A stretch of 64,000 nt of DNA from Paenibacillus sp. 37 (GCF_008386395.1 NZ_CP043761.1:4216001-4280000); one strand, 5' to 3'. Positions 49,567 through 60,817 are shown, numbered from the stretch's first letter. Numbers and translations: made by a program. Notes: a model not told the origin generated them from the sequence alone.

Positions 49567-50655
49567 TTACCGTCCGATCAGGACCCATCCCCACTTCATC
49601 CGGCGCAATCCCATTGCGCAGATCCATGAGATCAGGAGAGTAACAACATAAGATAGGATGATACCCACGCTGAAGTGTCGAGCCAGGTCATCTGTAAATT
49701 CACGTCTCCAGAAGAGCAGTACGAGGGGATGCATTAAAAACACACCAAACGCAACTGTACCCAAGGAATCCAGAACATGCGTAGCTTTACGAACTTCCGT
49801 ATGTTTTCCTGCACCCAATCGTTCACTAAAGATCAGCAGGAGCAAGCAGGCTGACAACGTAAACAGATTTCGGAACAGGAACAGCACGGTATAGGTTACC
49901 ACCGGATATGCAGCAAAAGCGGTTTTGATATAAGCATTACCATATATAAAAATGGCACCTCCGCTCAATAACGCAGCTATAAGTACATAACGGTGAGTAT
50001 ACAGTTTCTTTAATGCCCACTCAAAGTTCAGCCCAACCCATGCGCCAAATCCAATCACGATCAGATAACTGGGTAACAAACTTCCTGTCCGTTCGAAGTG
50101 AAACTGCAAATGTAGTGCATAAAAGATCGCTTGACCCGCAATAAAGAATAATGGCAAATAACGATTAAACAAACGATGGCGTGTAAGGGACAGAAGCCAC
50201 GGAAAAACGATATAGAATTGAAGAATAATCAGAAAAAAGTACAAGTGCGTATGAGCGGTTCCCATCACTAATTGTTTGGCAAATTGAACACCATGGGTCA
50301 AAGGTTCTTTGCCCGCAAGCAACTGTTTAATGGCAAAATAGATAAGGGACCACACCACATAGGGTACAAATACATTGAATAAACGCTTTTTATAAAAAGC
50401 GAGCATCCACCCCTTCTCATTCACCTTGGAGCTGTAGTTGTAGAACAAAACCAGGGATGACAGGAACAGGAACGCTGGAACGGCAAATTGCAAAAACGTG
50501 TTCCAGAAATAATACACATCATGATCTAATGTATTCTTGGGGTAATGCGCAACTGCTGTTGAAGTCGCATGGATCGCTACCACTGCCATAATGGCAAAAG
50601 CACGATAGAGATCCAGATACTCAATTCGCCGGGGCCGATTAACCGGTTGATTCAT
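49567..50655 (-). CDS. Acyltransferase family 3 (OafA/YrhL-like) membrane protein
   Basis: 362 residues with about ten membrane segments. The N-terminal RRIEYLDLYRAFAIMAVVAIHA motif contains the conserved Arg and His of the acyltransferase-3 fold, which transfers acetyl or other acyl groups to exported glycans or peptides. Substrate unknown. The ATG at 50655 follows GAGGT by 8 nt, upstream open frame is unlikely to be coding. It stands alone between the kinase-like gene and the acetyltransferase, and ends in a terminator. Confidence 0.8.
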   Translation of the reverse strand: MNQPVNRPRRIEYLDLYRAFAIMAVVAIHATSTAVAHYPKNTLDHDVYYFWNTFLQFAVPAFLFLSSLVLFYNYSSKVNEKGWMLAFYKKRLFNVFVPYVVWSLIYFAIKQLLAGKEPLTHGVQFAKQLVMGTAHTHLYFFLIILQFYIVFPWLLSLTRHRLFNRYLPLFFIAGQAIFYALHLQFHFERTGSLLPSYLIVIGFGAWVGLNFEWALKKLYTHRYVLIAALLSGGAIFIYGNAYIKTAFAAYPVVTYTVLFLFRNLFTLSACLLLLIFSERLGAGKHTEVRKATHVLDSLGTVAFGVFLMHPLVLLFWRREFTDDLARHFSVGIILSYVVTLLISWICAMGLRRMKWGWVLIGR

Positions 50656-50795
50656 AAAGATAACCTCACTTGTGCCTGATATGGGATGATAGTTTCCGGC
50701 CGCAATCCAGATTCTATGCTTCATTTTAATCAGCACACGAGGGTAATACAATCATAATCCATATTATTTTCGTTATATTACACCATTATTCTGCA

Positions 50796-51335
50796 TTATT
50801 CGACATTTTCTATCCAGAATCGTTCAACAACGTTGCCATTGGATTCTACATAGTCTACATCCTTGATGCCACCATTTCGAAGGATAACCCTTCTGGATGG
50901 CTCATTAACCGCATCGCATACAACCAATACTTTGGAGATTCCTAGCTCTCTCGTTTTCTCCAAAGACAGCCTGAGAATTTCGAAACCATAGCCACTTTGC
51001 CGCTCTCCTGGACGAATGCCATATCCAACATGCCCTCCACTGTTGAACAATTTGTCGTTAAGCTCATGCCTTATATTGACGGCACCCACAATTTGTTGAC
51101 TCTCCGTGACCAGCCAGTATGTACTGTCTTTGACCCAGCCTTCCGGGATGTCGATCCCTTGTTCATTGCGCTGCAAAAACGCCAACATCTCATCAAACGC
51201 AGAAGGATCTTTGGAAATGACCCACGGTACCATCAACTCTCCACTTCTGACCCAGTCTTCATAAAATGCCAAATATGCTTCCTTATATGCTCGTGATGGT
51301 TTAATTAATCTAACTTGTTCTTTCCCCATGATCAT
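50796..51335 (-). CDS. GNAT family N-acetyltransferase
   Basis: 179 residues. Layout matches the GNAT group that acts as 'ribosomal-protein-acetyltransferase-like' enzymes: WLVTESQQIVGAVNIRH, GHVGYGIRPGERQSGYGFEILRLSLE with the acetyl-CoA loop near residue 118, and CDAVNEPSRRVILRNGG. Substrate unknown. The start codon lies inside the end of the Imm5-like gene (26-base overlap) with AGGAGG 5 nt before the ATG, so its translation is coupled to that gene. Confidence 0.8.
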   Translation of the reverse strand: MIMGKEQVRLIKPSRAYKEAYLAFYEDWVRSGELMVPWVISKDPSAFDEMLAFLQRNEQGIDIPEGWVKDSTYWLVTESQQIVGAVNIRHELNDKLFNSGGHVGYGIRPGERQSGYGFEILRLSLEKTRELGISKVLVVCDAVNEPSRRVILRNGGIKDVDYVESNGNVVERFWIENVE

Positions 51336-51783
51336 TACATCCTCCTAACAGATATTGATATTGCCACGTTCTCTCTTCCAGGACACGACGTTCTTGCTCT
51401 TCCATCAAACAGTCATAAAAGATAGCTTTCACTGCATACGTTGCGGCATGCACCGCATGGTCTTTCACATGGGCCGTTGCAGCTGCATGCCCCGCCGCAC
51501 GAGATGCAGAAGAGGCAGCGACATTATCCAATTCTCGTGCAGCAGCATGAGCTGCAAAAGCCGCCTTTCGAGCATCAACCATGGCAATTTCTCCACGGAT
51601 CCAACCTCTTCCTGCATCAATGGCATCACGGGCGCGGAGATCCTCCGTCTTTTTCTCAAATATATACAAAGCACGTGCCGCACACTCCGCAGCCCAATAG
51701 GCCAATGTATGGTGATCCTGTTTCTTAGCCAAATCCTCTATTTCACTACGTAAAGGCGCATCTTTGAATGCAGGTTTTGCCAT
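51310..51783 (-). CDS. Imm5-like putative immunity protein
   Basis: 157 residues, very alanine-rich and helical. The order KPAFKDAPLRSEIEDLAKK, HTLAYWAAECAARALYIFE, AIDAGRGWIRGEIAMVDAR and AAFAAHAAARE matches the family called putative immunity protein (Imm-5), predicted to neutralise polymorphic toxins; experimental data for it are scarce. No toxin or secretion gene is adjacent, so this is an orphan immunity gene. The ATG at 51783 follows AAAGGAG; a further in-frame codon at 51807 does not. Confidence 0.75.
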   Translation of the reverse strand: MAKPAFKDAPLRSEIEDLAKKQDHHTLAYWAAECAARALYIFEKKTEDLRARDAIDAGRGWIRGEIAMVDARKAAFAAHAAARELDNVAASSASRAAGHAAATAHVKDHAVHAATYAVKAIFYDCLMEEQERRVLEERTWQYQYLLGGCNDHGERTS

Positions 51784-51937
51784 GGTCATGCTCCTTTCAT
51801 TGTTCAAAAACTACAAATTCACTCTCAGACAAGTTCGAAAAAGGACCTGCGTGTGTGCAGATCCTCTTCAACTGTACAGCTTACCACTTATTCTATCATT
51901 ATACGGACTCTGTCAATGCAGACTGTTGAATATCTCG

Positions 51938-54628
51938 TTACTTTTTCGCATCCGTGACTTTGTACGTGAATCGGTAACTCCCAGATCCAAGGGTGACTTC
52001 AACATCGTCTCCAATGTTTTGAATATCCTGAACTCCACTCATCTGATCCAACTGATCCAACGGTTTCCCTTGCTCCAAAACGATCTGTGCACCTGCTCCA
52101 GGAAGACGAACAGTACCTCTCGTATTGGCGGGAATGTGCACCCGAGCCTCCATTTCACCCTCCGCCAGCCGGTGCCAGCTTGAAGCAACTTGACCATACA
52201 TCGTCTCCAGACTCGCTTCCACCCAATCCAGTCCAGGTCCGGGTTGCGGCTCGATATGCACCATTCGGAATCCTGGCTGATGTTCATCGGACCGGATGCC
52301 AGCAACATAACGATACAACCATTCTCCAATCGCACCGTACGCATAGTGGTTAAATGAGTTCATATCAGCACTCCAGAGACTCCCATCCTCTTTGATCCCA
52401 TCCCAATGTTCCCAGACAGTCGTTGCGCCCTGAGTCACCTGATATAACCAGGACGGATAATCCTCTTGAAAAAGTAATGTATAAGCCAGGTCGTGAAGAC
52501 CTGCATCACTCAATACCGGATTCAGATAAGGTGTGCCCACGAAACCTGTGGTAAGATGATTGCCCGCCTCTTTCACGAGTTTTGCCAATTGTTCGCCAGC
52601 ACGAGTTCGGGCAGTGGCGTCCAACAGATCAAATTGGAGGGCAAGAACATGTGCTGTTTGCGTGGGAACAGCAATTTTGCCGGCTGGAGTGACGAATTCG
52701 TTATTAAACGCAAGAACAATGTTTGTATGCAACTTTTTGTAATATTCAGCATCATCTGTCTTTCCAAGTACCTCAGCCGCTTTTTGAGTTAACGAAACCG
52801 AATAGGCATAGAATGCAGTTGCCACATAGTCCTTGTCCGTTGCGCCAACATAACTATCGGGCTTGGAATCTAGTCCCAGCCAATCGCCAAAGTGGAATCC
52901 CGTGTTCCACAGATATGGGTTATCGCCCTGCCCGTGAATGTACTCAATCCACCGCTTCATACTCTCATATTGCTCAGCCAGTATTCTGGCATCTCCATAC
53001 ATCTCATAGATGGTCCATGGACAGATGACTGCTGCATCCCCCCAAGCGGCGGAGGAATGACTGGTGTCACCCCATCCTTCTGAAGTGGAACTTCTCAGAT
53101 CCGGAACGAAGAATGGAATACCTCCATCTTCTCCCTGATCCGCTGCCAGATCCCGCAACCATTTTGTGAAGAAGGGTGCCGTATTCATCAGGTAGGAAGA
53201 CGTGCGGACAAACATCTGTGCATCGCCAGTCCATCCGAGTCGTTCATCCCTCTGTGGACAGTCTGTCGGCACATCAAGGAAGTTCCCTTTTTGCCCCCAC
53301 AATATATTGTGATGCAGTTGGTTCACCAGTGGACTGGAGCATGAGAACTGACCTGTTTGCTCCATATTCGAGTGCAGCACTATTCCGGTGAATTCATCCA
53401 GACTAACGTGTTCCGGGAAGCCAACCAGTTTAACATAACGGAACCCTTGGAACGTAAAATGCGGCTCAAATGTTTCCACTTCATCCCCCTTGCAAGTGTA
53501 GCGAATACACTGCTTGGCGGCGCGAAGATTTTCGGTGTAGAAGTTGCCTTCATGATCCAATATCTCAGCATGATGCAGCTCAACCGTCTGACCAACCTCA
53601 CCTTGAATGCTAAATCTAACCCATCCCACCATATTCTGTCCCATGTCTATTACACGATCTCCCAGTGGGGTTGTTAACAAAGCGATTGGCTGTAGCTGTT
53701 CTACTTGGGTGACGGGTACGTTCTCCTGCGCAACGATGATATCTTTGGGATGATCCAGTACGTTCACAGGTGCCCAATTCGTCTGAGATGAATCCGACCA
53801 ATCAGACTCCATTCGTGCATCATACGTCTCTCCCATATAGATGTCCGACATACGAATGGCACTTGAAGCAGCCGTCCACTCCCCATTGGAGAGAATACAT
53901 TCCTCTGATCCATCTGCGTATTTCATATGCAGTTCCAGCAGCAATGCGGACGTTGAACCAAATATCTCCCGTTCTTTGTTCCAGCCAAGATATCCTCGGT
54001 ACCAGCCATCACCCAGATTAGCACCTAATGTATTCTGTCCATCCTGAAGCAGGTGGGTAACATCATAAGTTTGATATTGTAATCGCTTACGATAAGAGGT
54101 CCAGCCAGGTGTAAAATAATCTTCTCCTACTCTTGTGTTGTTCATATGCAACTCGTATAATCCAAGTGCTGTTACGTATATTCTGGCAGACGTAACAGGT
54201 TGTTTTACATTAAACTGCTTGCGCATACGCGGGCATGACGTATCTCCATCATCTGATGGTTGAGCTGTGATCCATTCTGCTTGCCACTTGTTATGACGAT
54301 CCATAAGTCCCATCTCGAAATAAGCCGTTTCGGACCATCCCGAATCATTTCCTGCATCATCCCATGCCCGAATCCGGTAATAGTATCGCGTTCGCGGAGA
54401 AGGCTGAAACGGGTTTAATTCCACATGTATGGATTGATCCGTAGTTATCTCGCTAGAATCCCATGCAATTCCATCAAAATCTTCCGTCAATGACAGCTGA
54501 ATCTGGTATGCGGATTGCATGCAGTTCCGACGATCGGATTGCAGCTGCCAGCTTAAACGCGGTGATTTGACATCAAGGCCTATCGGATTGTTCCTATACT
54601 CACAACGAAGGTGACTAACGTTGAACAT
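51938..54628 (-). CDS. Alpha-L-rhamnosidase (GH78)
   Basis: 896 residues, no signal peptide, hence intracellular. N-terminal beta-sandwich domains with the typical opening LRCEYRNNPIGLDVKSPRLSW, then the catalytic (alpha/alpha)6 barrel with DCPQRDERLGWTGDAQMF near residue 480, and a C-terminal beta-sandwich. It removes terminal alpha-L-rhamnose from glycosides such as rutin, naringin or pectic oligosaccharides. The ATG at 54628 follows AAAGGA. It is divergent from the AraC-type gene, which probably activates it. No rhamnose transport or catabolism gene is adjacent. Confidence 0.9.
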   Translation of the reverse strand: MFNVSHLRCEYRNNPIGLDVKSPRLSWQLQSDRRNCMQSAYQIQLSLTEDFDGIAWDSSEITTDQSIHVELNPFQPSPRTRYYYRIRAWDDAGNDSGWSETAYFEMGLMDRHNKWQAEWITAQPSDDGDTSCPRMRKQFNVKQPVTSARIYVTALGLYELHMNNTRVGEDYFTPGWTSYRKRLQYQTYDVTHLLQDGQNTLGANLGDGWYRGYLGWNKEREIFGSTSALLLELHMKYADGSEECILSNGEWTAASSAIRMSDIYMGETYDARMESDWSDSSQTNWAPVNVLDHPKDIIVAQENVPVTQVEQLQPIALLTTPLGDRVIDMGQNMVGWVRFSIQGEVGQTVELHHAEILDHEGNFYTENLRAAKQCIRYTCKGDEVETFEPHFTFQGFRYVKLVGFPEHVSLDEFTGIVLHSNMEQTGQFSCSSPLVNQLHHNILWGQKGNFLDVPTDCPQRDERLGWTGDAQMFVRTSSYLMNTAPFFTKWLRDLAADQGEDGGIPFFVPDLRSSTSEGWGDTSHSSAAWGDAAVICPWTIYEMYGDARILAEQYESMKRWIEYIHGQGDNPYLWNTGFHFGDWLGLDSKPDSYVGATDKDYVATAFYAYSVSLTQKAAEVLGKTDDAEYYKKLHTNIVLAFNNEFVTPAGKIAVPTQTAHVLALQFDLLDATARTRAGEQLAKLVKEAGNHLTTGFVGTPYLNPVLSDAGLHDLAYTLLFQEDYPSWLYQVTQGATTVWEHWDGIKEDGSLWSADMNSFNHYAYGAIGEWLYRYVAGIRSDEHQPGFRMVHIEPQPGPGLDWVEASLETMYGQVASSWHRLAEGEMEARVHIPANTRGTVRLPGAGAQIVLEQGKPLDQLDQMSGVQDIQNIGDDVEVTLGSGSYRFTYKVTDAKK

Positions 54629-54670
54629 CAGTAGATCATCCTTTCCATCTTGGCTTCCCATTCGGGGTTA

Positions 54671-54735
54671 CGATATAATTATATCGATCCTGCTGTCGTA
54701 AATACCCGGTAATCCGGACTATTTCATCCGGTAAT
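54671..54735 (-). promoter_or_regulatory. Rhamnosidase promoter with AraC-type direct repeats
   Basis: On the minus strand the -10 TATAAT lies in the perfect palindrome CGATATAATTATATCG (54671-54686). The -35 position 17 bases upstream is poor (GGTATT). Two direct repeats, CCGGTAAT on the plus strand (54706-54713 and 54728-54735), are spaced 22 bp and abut the -35 position, the classic layout for an AraC-type activator. Confidence 0.6.
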
Positions 54736-54763
54736 TCAGCCATCTGTGCGAGGAGGTTGCATT

Positions 54764-55648
54764 GTGAATTCATCTGTACAACTCATGAAAAGCGAATACT
54801 TTCTACATAATCATCTGCAACTTTTTGTCAATCGTTGCTCTGAAGATTTTGTGCTTCCTTTTCACGCACATGAATTTATTGAGTATAGCTATGTTGCCGA
54901 AGGAAAGGGCTTTCATCATATCGGTGAAGATATCATTCCCGTGACAAAAGGCATGCTGTTTGTCATTCCTGTTGGTGTTCCTCATGTCTTTCGTCCTGTA
55001 AGCACAAACGTAACCGAGCATCCATTAATTATATATAATTGTCTGTTTAATGCTGATTTGATCAACACGCTGACAGCCATCATTCAGGAAAAAGAAATCA
55101 TTCAACATCTGATGAATCTGGGACAAAATCAAGTTCCTTATATATCCGTTGTGGATCACAACGACCGGATTGAAGAACTAATGGTGAAGCTGTACCGTGA
55201 ATCCTCCGTTCCGGGAATCGGTTCCTCTACCATGTTATACACCCTGGTGAGCCAGCTGGTATTGATGACCTACAGACAACTTTATCAAAAGGAACATGAT
55301 GTAGAGAATTATTCCACCGGTTTTGATTACATTCTTCATTATCTCAAACAACACGTAAGCAATCGTATTCGGATGTCTGATCTGGTCCGTGTATCGGGCT
55401 GGAGCGAGAAGCAAATTGGACGAATGTTTCTTCGGCATACCGGACAGACCTTTAGCGGCCACCTGCAACATCTGCGCATACAAAAAAGCTGCGAAATTCT
55501 AAAGAATTCACAGCACAAAGTCAGCCTGATTGCAGAGCTGGTCGGATATCGGGATATGGATTCATTCTATGCCGCATTCAAAAAAATAACAGGCGAAACA
55601 CCTCTCGCCTATCGCAAAAAATCCAGAGCATTGCACTCTGGACAATAA
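54764..55648 (+). CDS. AraC family transcriptional regulator (rhamnosidase activator candidate)
   Basis: 294 residues. Cupin-type sensor domain (LPFHAHEFIEYSYVAEGKG, GMLFVIPVGVPHVF) followed by a two-helix-turn-helix AraC domain (IRMSDLVRVSGWSEKQIGRM; VSLIAELVGYRDMDSFYAAFKK). Start GTG 54764 follows GAGGAGG by 7 nt. Divergent from the GH78 gene with paired repeats in between, so it probably activates it in response to rhamnose or a rhamnoside, as RhaR/RhaS-like proteins do. Confidence 0.85.
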   Translation: MNSSVQLMKSEYFLHNHLQLFVNRCSEDFVLPFHAHEFIEYSYVAEGKGFHHIGEDIIPVTKGMLFVIPVGVPHVFRPVSTNVTEHPLIIYNCLFNADLINTLTAIIQEKEIIQHLMNLGQNQVPYISVVDHNDRIEELMVKLYRESSVPGIGSSTMLYTLVSQLVLMTYRQLYQKEHDVENYSTGFDYILHYLKQHVSNRIRMSDLVRVSGWSEKQIGRMFLRHTGQTFSGHLQHLRIQKSCEILKNSQHKVSLIAELVGYRDMDSFYAAFKKITGETPLAYRKKSRALHSGQ

Positions 55649-55661
55649 GGTTAACTAACTT

Positions 55662-56228
55662 TCAGACATTAACAACCTGTAACACTTCATCTATGTATGC
55701 CTTGGCTTCTTTCCATGAAGACATCAACGGAAAGTTGTATCGCTCACGCTCCTGTATATTCCACGGATGCGGGATACAGATAACCTTTTTGCCGTCCTCA
55801 TGCGCGGGAATCAGGTTATGTGCTCCATCATCAATGAGCAGATCGAAACCGAGCAAGTTTTTTCTTTTGCATGTAATAAACTGTTCAGCGGTTATAAAAG
55901 GCATGTGCTGCTGAAGCCAGTTCCACTTCTCAACGACTGTTTTTGGTTCTGCTGCCGTCACGACAATGACATCATAAGCATCGTTCAGCTTTCGCATCTC
56001 ATCTACAACATACTCGTCATATAATTCCAATTCCTCGAACAGACCCGGCCGACCATAAAATACATCGTGCGTGCTCTCTGGATGACGCAAATGAGATGTA
56101 TCCCAATGAATCATATCCTCATACCGCAACGGATGGGTCGGGAAGTTGAGGTTGTTGTGATATATGGCCCGCTTGACCAGATGACATATCGTGTCATCCA
56201 TATCTACAGCAATAATAGGCTTCTTCAT
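55662..56228 (-). CDS. 5'(3')-deoxyribonucleotidase-like HAD protein
   Basis: 188 residues. AVDMDDTICHLVKR at the N-terminus gives the DxD catalytic pair, then the NT5C-type region VFYGRPGLFEELELYD and VIVVTAAEP, ending with LLIDDGAHNL. The 5' nucleotidase, deoxy (Pyr) NT5C family dephosphorylates deoxyribonucleotides in the cytosol. The ATG at 56228 follows GGGAGGGA by 5 nt; upstream open frame is not supported. It is a single gene converging with the AraC gene. Confidence 0.8.
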   Translation of the reverse strand: MKKPIIAVDMDDTICHLVKRAIYHNNLNFPTHPLRYEDMIHWDTSHLRHPESTHDVFYGRPGLFEELELYDEYVVDEMRKLNDAYDVIVVTAAEPKTVVEKWNWLQQHMPFITAEQFITCKRKNLLGFDLLIDDGAHNLIPAHEDGKKVICIPHPWNIQERERYNFPLMSSWKEAKAYIDEVLQVVNV

Positions 56229-56339
56229 GGTTATCCCTCCCCCAATACGATCACAGTATACCATCCAGTATGTTATGAAGTCATCCTTTTTACTTTGAAG
56301 TGCCATTAGCGCTGATGAGAATCCTGCGAGATGATAATA

Positions 56340-56384
56340 AAAAGGCACCCCGATGACGTAACACTAGCTACGCCTGGGGTGCCT
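56340..56384 (-). terminator. Terminator of the second beta-glucoside cassette
   Basis: Stem AGGCACCCC/GGGGTGCCT (56343-56351 and 56376-56384), followed on the minus strand by TTTTTATTAT. Confidence 0.8.
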
Positions 56385-56396
56385 CTTTTGATTAAT

Positions 56397-57890
<1,494 letters not shown>

Positions 57891-57909
57891 CTATTAGTCC
57901 TAAGATGGT

Positions 57910-59829
57910 TTAGATTTCAGCTTTCAAGACGTCTTCACCCATCGTGATTTCGCCCAATTTCACAGGTAGAACCTGCTTGTAATCTGCCGTATTGGTAACA
58001 ACCATAGCGGTTGTAATATCGTATTCTTTGGCAATCTCGGCCAGTTCAAATGTGAGTAACTTGTCTCCAGCTTGTACACGTGCTCCTGTAGCAACATGTG
58101 CATCGAAGTACTGTCCACGCAGCTTCACCGTGTTAATTCCAACATGAATCAACAATTCCATTCCGTTATCACTACGGACAACGATCGCATGTTTTGTTTT
58201 GAACACATTCATGATGGTACCTGTCACTGGAGATACCAATTCGCCCACCGTTGGAACAAATGCCACACCTTTACCCATCAATTCATCACCGAATGTTGGA
58301 TCGTTGACTTCTTTGAGTGGGATGGATTTACCTGTCATCGGTGCAACAGCTACTGCATCACTCGTTGGTGTTGGATCGCCCATGTCTTCCATGTTCACGG
58401 TTGCGGCGTCATTGGAAGTTACTTTCGCTGGTGCAGAAGAAGCACCTGGTGAGAATTGAGCTAACGCCTCTGCGTCTCCTTCTTCTTCCTTAATACCAAA
58501 TATCGTAGACATGATTGCACCCACGATAAAGGCCAAAATCATCCCCCCAAAGGAATACCAGAATGTCTGTCCGATCAGGGAAGGAAGTCCTGGGAGACCA
58601 CCGTTACCCGCAAGTACATACGCTTTCGCGCCAAAAGCAAGGGCGAATCCGCCACCCACTGCACTACCAATCATGGCTGCGGCAAATGGTTTTTTGTATT
58701 TCATGTTAACCCCGTACATAGCCGGCTCCGTTACACCCATGAGTGCTGTGAAGCTCGTTGATAATGCCACGGTTTTGAGTTTTTTATCTTTTGCCCGGAA
58801 GAATACGCCGAGTGTCGCACCAGCCTGACCCATATTGGAGATAAAGGTCAGTGGCAAGAATTTATCAAAGCCCAGTGTAGCGATATTACTCAGGATGATC
58901 GGCACAAGTGCATAGTGCATTCCTGTCATAATAATGAGCGCCATCGCACCGCCAAGAACAATACCTGCAATCAATCCGCCTTCATTCAACAGCCAGTTGA
59001 TGCCGCCAGACAATCCGCTACCTACAAATGTACCCAATGGACCGATCGCAATCAGCGTTACCGGAACCATAACAAGTAAGGTAATCAGCGGCACAAGCAA
59101 TAGCTTGAGTGCAGCAGGGATAACGCGGTCAACCCATTTCTCAACATAAGACATCAACCATACTGCAAGAAGAATCGGAATAACGGATGAAGCATAACTT
59201 ACTGCTGTAACCGGAATTCCCAAAAATCCAACCGATTCACCGCTAGATAACAATGCTGTCATGTCTGGATACATGAGTGCTGTACCTAGTGCAATCGCAA
59301 CAAACGGGTTACTGCCAAATTTACGAGCAGCGCTGACTGCTATCAGTAAAGGCAGGTAATGGAATACGCCGTCACCGATGGCTGAAAGAATACGATACGT
59401 ATCCGTTCCGGCGGACATCCAACCTACGGACACGAATAGTGCAAGTAATCCTTTGAGCATACCTGCCGCAGTAATCGCTGGAAGCATTGGGGCAAAGACA
59501 CCTGCGATTGTTTCAAAAATTTTCAGTACTACATTTTGTTTTTTATCCGACTTTGGCTCTTTATTTTCTGTACTTTGCTGGATTGCCGGATTTTCCTCCA
59601 CCATGGCATCGAATACTTTTGCCACATCATTACCGATAATGACTTGGAATTGATCGCCGGAAATATTCGTGCCCATGACCTTATCCAGTTTCTTGAGTGA
59701 GCCGTTGTCAACTTTCTCGTTGTCTTTTAGATCAAAGCGCAAACGTGTGACGCAGTGATAAACTGAGTTAATATTGTTTGTTCCCCCAACGGCTTTAATA
59801 ATTTCCTGCGCCGTTTCCTGATGTTTCAT
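57910..59829 (-). CDS. PTS beta-glucoside transporter subunit IIBCA, cassette B
   Basis: 639 residues: EIIB ([15 protein letters not shown] with phospho-Cys near 28), EIIC with GVTEPAMYGVNMKYKKPF, a variable Ala/Ser/Asp-rich linker (about 460-500) and EIIA with LLIHVGINTVKLRG near residue 565. It differs clearly from the two PTS copies in cassette A and resembles BglF/AscF-type permeases. The ATG at 59829 follows GAGGAGG; the longer frame upstream runs through the terminator and RAT. It is transcribed from the antiterminator promoter through a RAT-controlled terminator. Confidence 0.9.
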   Translation of the reverse strand: MKHQETAQEIIKAVGGTNNINSVYHCVTRLRFDLKDNEKVDNGSLKKLDKVMGTNISGDQFQVIIGNDVAKVFDAMVEENPAIQQSTENKEPKSDKKQNVVLKIFETIAGVFAPMLPAITAAGMLKGLLALFVSVGWMSAGTDTYRILSAIGDGVFHYLPLLIAVSAARKFGSNPFVAIALGTALMYPDMTALLSSGESVGFLGIPVTAVSYASSVIPILLAVWLMSYVEKWVDRVIPAALKLLLVPLITLLVMVPVTLIAIGPLGTFVGSGLSGGINWLLNEGGLIAGIVLGGAMALIIMTGMHYALVPIILSNIATLGFDKFLPLTFISNMGQAGATLGVFFRAKDKKLKTVALSTSFTALMGVTEPAMYGVNMKYKKPFAAAMIGSAVGGGFALAFGAKAYVLAGNGGLPGLPSLIGQTFWYSFGGMILAFIVGAIMSTIFGIKEEEGDAEALAQFSPGASSAPAKVTSNDAATVNMEDMGDPTPTSDAVAVAPMTGKSIPLKEVNDPTFGDELMGKGVAFVPTVGELVSPVTGTIMNVFKTKHAIVVRSDNGMELLIHVGINTVKLRGQYFDAHVATGARVQAGDKLLTFELAEIAKEYDITTAMVVTNTADYKQVLPVKLGEITMGEDVLKAEI

Positions 59830-59859
59830 GATGTTTTCCTCCTCATTTTTCCAATAAAA

Positions 59860-59910
59860 AATACCCGAACGAATATAGCGCAAAATGTGGCGCCATCTCA
59901 TTCGGGTATT
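59860..59910 (-). terminator. Antitermination-controlled terminator before the cassette B PTS gene
   Basis: Arms AATACCCGAA/TTCGGGTATT (59860-59869, 59901-59910), then TTTTTATTGG on the minus strand. Overlaps the RAT. Confidence 0.8.
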
Positions 59911-59933
59911 GCCTGATTGAACAGTAACAAGCC
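59904..59933 (-). promoter_or_regulatory. RAT antiterminator site before the cassette B PTS gene
   Basis: Minus strand GGCTTGTTACTG, six-base loop, CAGGCAATACCC. The core from ACTG through CAGGCAAT is identical over 18 bases to the distal RAT of cassette A. Confidence 0.78.
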
Positions 59934-59974
59934 CATAGGGTATACAGTTGTAATTTCATTCTATTGCGTGGACT

Positions 59975-60817
59975 TTAAGCATCCCGCTTGGTTTTCATCA
60001 GACGTTCCAGATGGAGCGTTAGATATAACTGCTCAGAGTGAGTCATGTCATACTGATAGTTTTTATGGATAAAAGTCTCGATCTTGCCAATACATTTGAA
60101 TGTCTCCGGATAGTTTTTCCGAACCACTTCATACAAATACTCCTCGGCATCATCATGTGAAGAATGCGTAATGACACGCTGACAGAAATATTTCAAATGG
60201 GTGATGAAGCGGAAATAATTAACGCTATCTTCATCCAATTCGATATTGAAGTGATATTTGATGATATTCATAATCTCCTGCAGCAGCTGCATTAGATGGG
60301 TGACATCGTTCATGGAATCATTGACTTCCGCATTGATGAAATGTAAGGCAATATTACAGATTTCATCTTTGGGAAACTCAATATCCAATCTTTCCTTCAG
60401 CAAGGTCAGTGCTTCTCTGGCCACATCATACTCCGCCTTATAGAAGTGCTGAACTTCCCAAGAAAGTGGATTACGAGTAATCATTCCTTTTTCCAAGCGC
60501 TGAACAGCAAAGTGAATGTGATCAGACAGCGAGACGTAGATCCCGTCACTGATGGTTTTGTTCAATTGCGTTCGTGCCAGTGTCACAATATCATCTGTTG
60601 CCTGCAGAATCTCAATCGGCACTTCAGCTACGATGGATTTGAATTTCTCATAAATCGATGCATCCTGAAGACGAAATACCTTCTCAATCCGCTCTTCATC
60701 AATCTCATCGCCTGCTTTGAACTTAAATCCGATACCCCGGCCGAGGATCAGCAGTTCCTGATTTTTGTCATCCACGGTACTGACAATATTGTTATTAAAT
60801 ATCTGTTTAATAATCAT
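59975..60817 (-). CDS. BglG/LicT family transcription antiterminator (cassette B)
   Basis: 280 residues. CAT RNA-binding domain (1-55, IIKQIFNNNIVSTVDDK, LGRGIGFKFKAGD) and two PRDs (SDHIHFAVQR, ALHFINAEVN; LTLHLERLMK). ATG 60817 follows AGGTGG by 8 nt; the frame further upstream is the RAT/terminator leader. It should bind the RATs in its own leader and in front of the downstream PTS gene. The promoter is a strong TTGACA/TAAATT pair, and catabolite control is not visible here. Confidence 0.88.
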   Translation of the reverse strand: MIIKQIFNNNIVSTVDDKNQELLILGRGIGFKFKAGDEIDEERIEKVFRLQDASIYEKFKSIVAEVPIEILQATDDIVTLARTQLNKTISDGIYVSLSDHIHFAVQRLEKGMITRNPLSWEVQHFYKAEYDVAREALTLLKERLDIEFPKDEICNIALHFINAEVNDSMNDVTHLMQLLQEIMNIIKYHFNIELDEDSVNYFRFITHLKYFCQRVITHSSHDDAEEYLYEVVRKNYPETFKCIGKIETFIHKNYQYDMTHSEQLYLTLHLERLMKTKRDA

